Positions 31,293 through 32,811 of a DNA stretch of 32,811 bases are shown in pieces. Position 1 is the first letter of the stretch. Every line of letters begins with the position of its first letter. Source of the stretch: DASRAU01 sp036005805 (GTDB lineage Bacteria; Acidobacteriota; Polarisedimenticolia; Gp22-AA2). The notes beneath the pieces were generated by a model, which saw only the letters and a list, made by a program, of their open reading frames with translations, had not been told where the DNA came from and searched no databases. Both the position numbers and the translations under genes were made by a program. Location of the stretch: positions 1 to 32,811 of the forward strand of contig DASYQE010000070.1 in NCBI GenBank assembly GCA_036005805.1, written 5' to 3'.

Positions 31293-31321
31293 AAAAAAAG
31301 CGGGGCCTGTTCGGGCCCCGC
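31292..31321 (-). terminator. intrinsic terminator of the Cys-rich miniprotein gene
   Basis: On the minus strand GCGGGGCC (31321-31314) and GGCCCCGC (31307-31300) form an 8-bp stem followed by eight T. It begins 26 nt after the miniprotein stop. For the plus-strand amidohydrolase the A-run precedes the stem, so it is not a classical terminator in that direction, though the stem lies right after its stop. Confidence 0.85.
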
Positions 31322-31346
31322 CGGTGAACCGGTTCCTGTCGTCCGC

Positions 31347-31547
31347 TCAGTGGCCGGCGCAGACGTCCGCGCAGGTCACGACCGCCGCACCGCGCGCGCA
31401 CAGCGTGTCGGCGGAGCAGCCGGACTTCTGGCACAGCTGGCCCGAGCACTTCGGCAGCTTGTCGGCGGTCTCGGCCGGACGAAGCGCGATGAAGGCGCCG
31501 ACGGCGAGGGTCAGGACGGACGCGGCGATGACGAGTCTTTTCTTCAT
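31347..31547 (-). CDS. secreted six-cysteine miniprotein
   Basis: The 66-residue product starts MKKRLVIAASVLTLAVGAFI, a signal peptide or single membrane anchor, and has six cysteines in the last 33 residues: C34, C39, C44, C50, C59 and C63. Even number and close spacing suggest either three disulfides in the periplasm or a metal site. GGAGG lies 9 nt before the ATG at 31547 and a strong terminator follows, so it is a monocistronic real gene. No known peptide family is recognised; it is not obviously a bacteriocin (no leader with a double-Gly site). It lies back to back with ubiE, 69 nt away. Confidence 0.75.
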   Translation of the reverse strand: MKKRLVIAASVLTLAVGAFIALRPAETADKLPKCSGQLCQKSGCSADTLCARGAAVVTCADVCAGH

Positions 31548-31601
31548 GACAGGGGCCCTCCGTTGGGTGCGATGGGCCGCAGTTTAGCGCGGATCGGGGC
31601 C

Positions 31602-31607
31602 TATAAT
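31602..31607 (+). promoter_or_regulatory. consensus -10 of the UbiE/MenG gene
   Basis: TATAAT, a perfect match and rare in this GC-rich sequence, ends 9 nt before the ATG at 31617. No Shine-Dalgarno and no good -35 are seen. A leader of about 3 nt or none is predicted. Confidence 0.5.
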
Positions 31608-31616
31608 GCGCGCTCG

Positions 31617-32378
31617 ATGCCCCGGACCAGCCCGCACACCCTGACCGACAGGAACCGCGAGATCCGCGCCAACTTCGACGCCATCGCGGGGCGCTACGAC
31701 CTCACCAACCGGGTGATCTCGTGCGGCGTGGACCTGCACTGGCGCAAGGTGGCCGTGCAGGCGCTGTCCGACCTGCCGCGCGGCGGGCGGGTGCTCGACC
31801 TGGCGTGCGGCACCTGCGATTTGTCGCTCGAGCTGCTGCGCCGCCGGCCGGACGCCCGCGTCGCCGGCGCCGATCTCAGCCGCGAGATGCTGGTGCTCGC
31901 GAAGCCGAAGATCGCCGCGCAGGCCTTCCCGCTCGTCAACGCACCGGCGGAGGCGCTGCCTTTCGGCGACGGCGCCTTCGACGCCGCCATGATCGGCTTC
32001 GGCATCCGCAACGTCCCCGACTTCCGGGCGGGGCTGCGCGAGCTGCGGCGGGTGCTGCGCCCCGGCGGCCGGCTGGTGGTGCTGGAGTTCTCGACGCCGC
32101 CGTCGCGGCTCCTGTGGCGTGCCTACAACTACTACTTCTTCCACGTCCTGCCGCGCATCGGCGGGCTCCTCACCGGGCGCGAGCGCGCCTACCGCTACCT
32201 GACCCACTCCGTGGCCGAGTTCCCCGGAGCCGCCGACTTCGGCGCCGCCATGGAGGCCGCGGGATTCGAGCGGGTCTCCTGGCGATCGATGACCGGAGGC
32301 ATCGTCTGCGTCCATACAGGTCTGGCGGGCGCGCCGACCCGGGGAGCCGCGAGCGCCGCTGCCGGGGGGAACGCATGA
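31617..32378 (+). CDS. ubiE: UbiE/MenG quinone C-methyltransferase
   Basis: The 253-residue product is a SAM-dependent methyltransferase of the UbiE/MenG family, which methylates demethylmenaquinone (and 2-polyprenyl-benzoquinol in ubiquinone makers). Family marks: REIRANFDAIAGRYDLTNRVISCGVDLHWRK, SAM motif I VLDLACGTCDLSLEL (about 59-73), ADLSREML, EALPFGDGAFDAAMIGFGIRNV, ELRRVLRPGGRLVVLEFSTP, YRYLTHSVAEFP and a final SWRSMTGGIVCVHTG. Which quinone the organism uses cannot be told here; menaquinone (menG) is as likely. The ATG at 31617 follows a perfect TATAAT by 9 nt; longer frames upstream would read through the miniprotein region. The next gene overlaps by 4 nt. Confidence 0.93.
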   Translation: MPRTSPHTLTDRNREIRANFDAIAGRYDLTNRVISCGVDLHWRKVAVQALSDLPRGGRVLDLACGTCDLSLELLRRRPDARVAGADLSREMLVLAKPKIAAQAFPLVNAPAEALPFGDGAFDAAMIGFGIRNVPDFRAGLRELRRVLRPGGRLVVLEFSTPPSRLLWRAYNYYFFHVLPRIGGLLTGRERAYRYLTHSVAEFPGAADFGAAMEAAGFERVSWRSMTGGIVCVHTGLAGAPTRGAASAAAGGNA

Positions 32379-32811
32379 AGAAGAAATACACGGCCGACCG
32401 CATCGAGGGGCTGAAGCAGTCGGAGATCCGCCGCATGTCGATCGAGTGCGCCAAGTACTCCGGCATCAACCTCGGGCAGGGGATCTGCGACCAGCCGATC
32501 GAGCCGGTCATCAAGGAGGCGACCCTCCGCGCCATCGGCGCGGACCACTCCATCTACACGCGCCTCGACGGCATCGACGAGCTGCGTCGCCGCATCGCCC
32601 GCAAGATGCGCGACTACAACGGGGTCGCGTGCGACGCCGACGGCGAGGTGGTGGTGACCATCGGGGCGACCGGGGCGTTCGTGAACGCCTGCATGGCGTT
32701 CATCAATCCCGGCGACGAGGTGGTGATCTTCTCGCCGTTCTACTCGTACCACGTCAACATCCTGAAGGTGTGCGGCGCGGTGCTGAAGTTCGTGACGCTG
32801 CGGCCTCCTGA
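32375..32811 (+). CDS. PLP-dependent class I/II aminotransferase, N-terminal part (cut by right edge)
   Basis: The frame starts at ATG 32375 inside ATGA shared with the ubiE stop, with GGGGGGA upstream, and runs off the right edge after 145 codons. Visible features fit fold-type I aminotransferases: INLGQGICDQPIEPVIKEAT, YTRLDGIDELRRRIARKM, VVVTIGATGAFVNACMAFINPGDEVVIF and PFYSYHVN (the aromatic at that position stacks on PLP in the family). The catalytic lysine lies beyond the window. It probably acts on an amino acid such as aspartate, aromatic or branched-chain; the substrate cannot be assigned. Translational coupling to a quinone methyltransferase suggests joint transcription, not necessarily a shared pathway. 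Confidence 0.88.
   Translation, partial: MKKKYTADRIEGLKQSEIRRMSIECAKYSGINLGQGICDQPIEPVIKEATLRAIGADHSIYTRLDGIDELRRRIARKMRDYNGVACDADGEVVVTIGATGAFVNACMAFINPGDEVVIFSPFYSYHVNILKVCGAVLKFVTLRPP

Noticed and set aside
31292..31321. Classical terminator for the plus-strand amidohydrolase
   Set aside because: The A-run comes before the stem on the plus strand; the stem plus T-run order fits only the minus-strand miniprotein gene.

Overview
The window is GC-rich chromosomal DNA, uniform in composition, from a bacterium with two membranes. Evidence for the outer membrane is three OmpW-like beta-barrel genes, several lipoprotein-type signal peptides, a TonB C-terminal domain and periplasmic folding factors (DsbA, SurA-like and HtrA-like proteins). 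The gene mix points to Acidobacteriota or a neighbouring GC-rich phylum: a fused E1 alpha/beta 2-oxoacid dehydrogenase, a DUF1684 protein, a LytS/LytT pair with LiaF-like membrane proteins, and a Deg9-type protease. This assignment is an inference; there is no rRNA here. I found no tRNA, rRNA, CRISPR array, transposase, integrase or phage gene.

Layout. 1-158: start of an exported protein, cut by the left edge. 429-2588: cytoplasmic hybrid histidine kinase, meeting tail to tail a small membrane protein (2585-2989, -), which is divergent from a PD40-propeller lipoprotein (3006-3995). 4024-6472 (-): cold-shock protein with a clear promoter and a leader palindrome, and a YyaL/DUF255 thioredoxin-fold protein. 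6527-8435: exported HELTH metalloprotease facing a two-gene minus unit of an exported 133-aa protein and a 57-aa proline-rich protein. 8671-12029: fused E1 dehydrogenase followed by a metallophosphatase whose Pnkp-type kinase domain has lost its P-loop lysine. 12016-12462 (-): zinc-ribbon protein.

12564-16919 is an envelope proteostasis unit: a Deg9-like protease, a translationally coupled paralogue lacking the catalytic His and Ser, and a SurA-like/DsbA fusion lipoprotein, closed by a large stem-loop. 16916-21617 (-) is a tightly coupled three-gene unit: tag (3-methyladenine glycosylase), a 1006-aa fusion of DUF1684, TonB_C, a parvulin-like region and an HEAIH metallopeptidase, and an acidic TPR protein. 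21681-24873 (-) is a five-gene envelope-stress-type operon: LiaF-like protein, toast-rack-like protein, 56-aa membrane protein, LytS-type kinase, LytTR regulator. 25065-27187 (-) holds three tandem OmpW-like genes, each followed by its own stem-loop terminator. 27375-31292: DEAD-box helicase with an RGG/poly-Arg tail and a YtcJ-like amidohydrolase. 31347-31547 (-): secreted six-cysteine miniprotein. 31617-32811: UbiE/MenG methyltransferase coupled to an aminotransferase cut by the right edge.

Two features recur. Six gene junctions use 4-nt ATGA/GTGA overlaps. At least five plus-strand genes have a -10-like hexamer ending only 7-10 nt before the start codon, which predicts leaderless or nearly leaderless mRNAs. 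The most unusual items are the protease/pseudoprotease pair, the 1006-aa four-module fusion and the kinase-dead Pnkp-like phosphatase.
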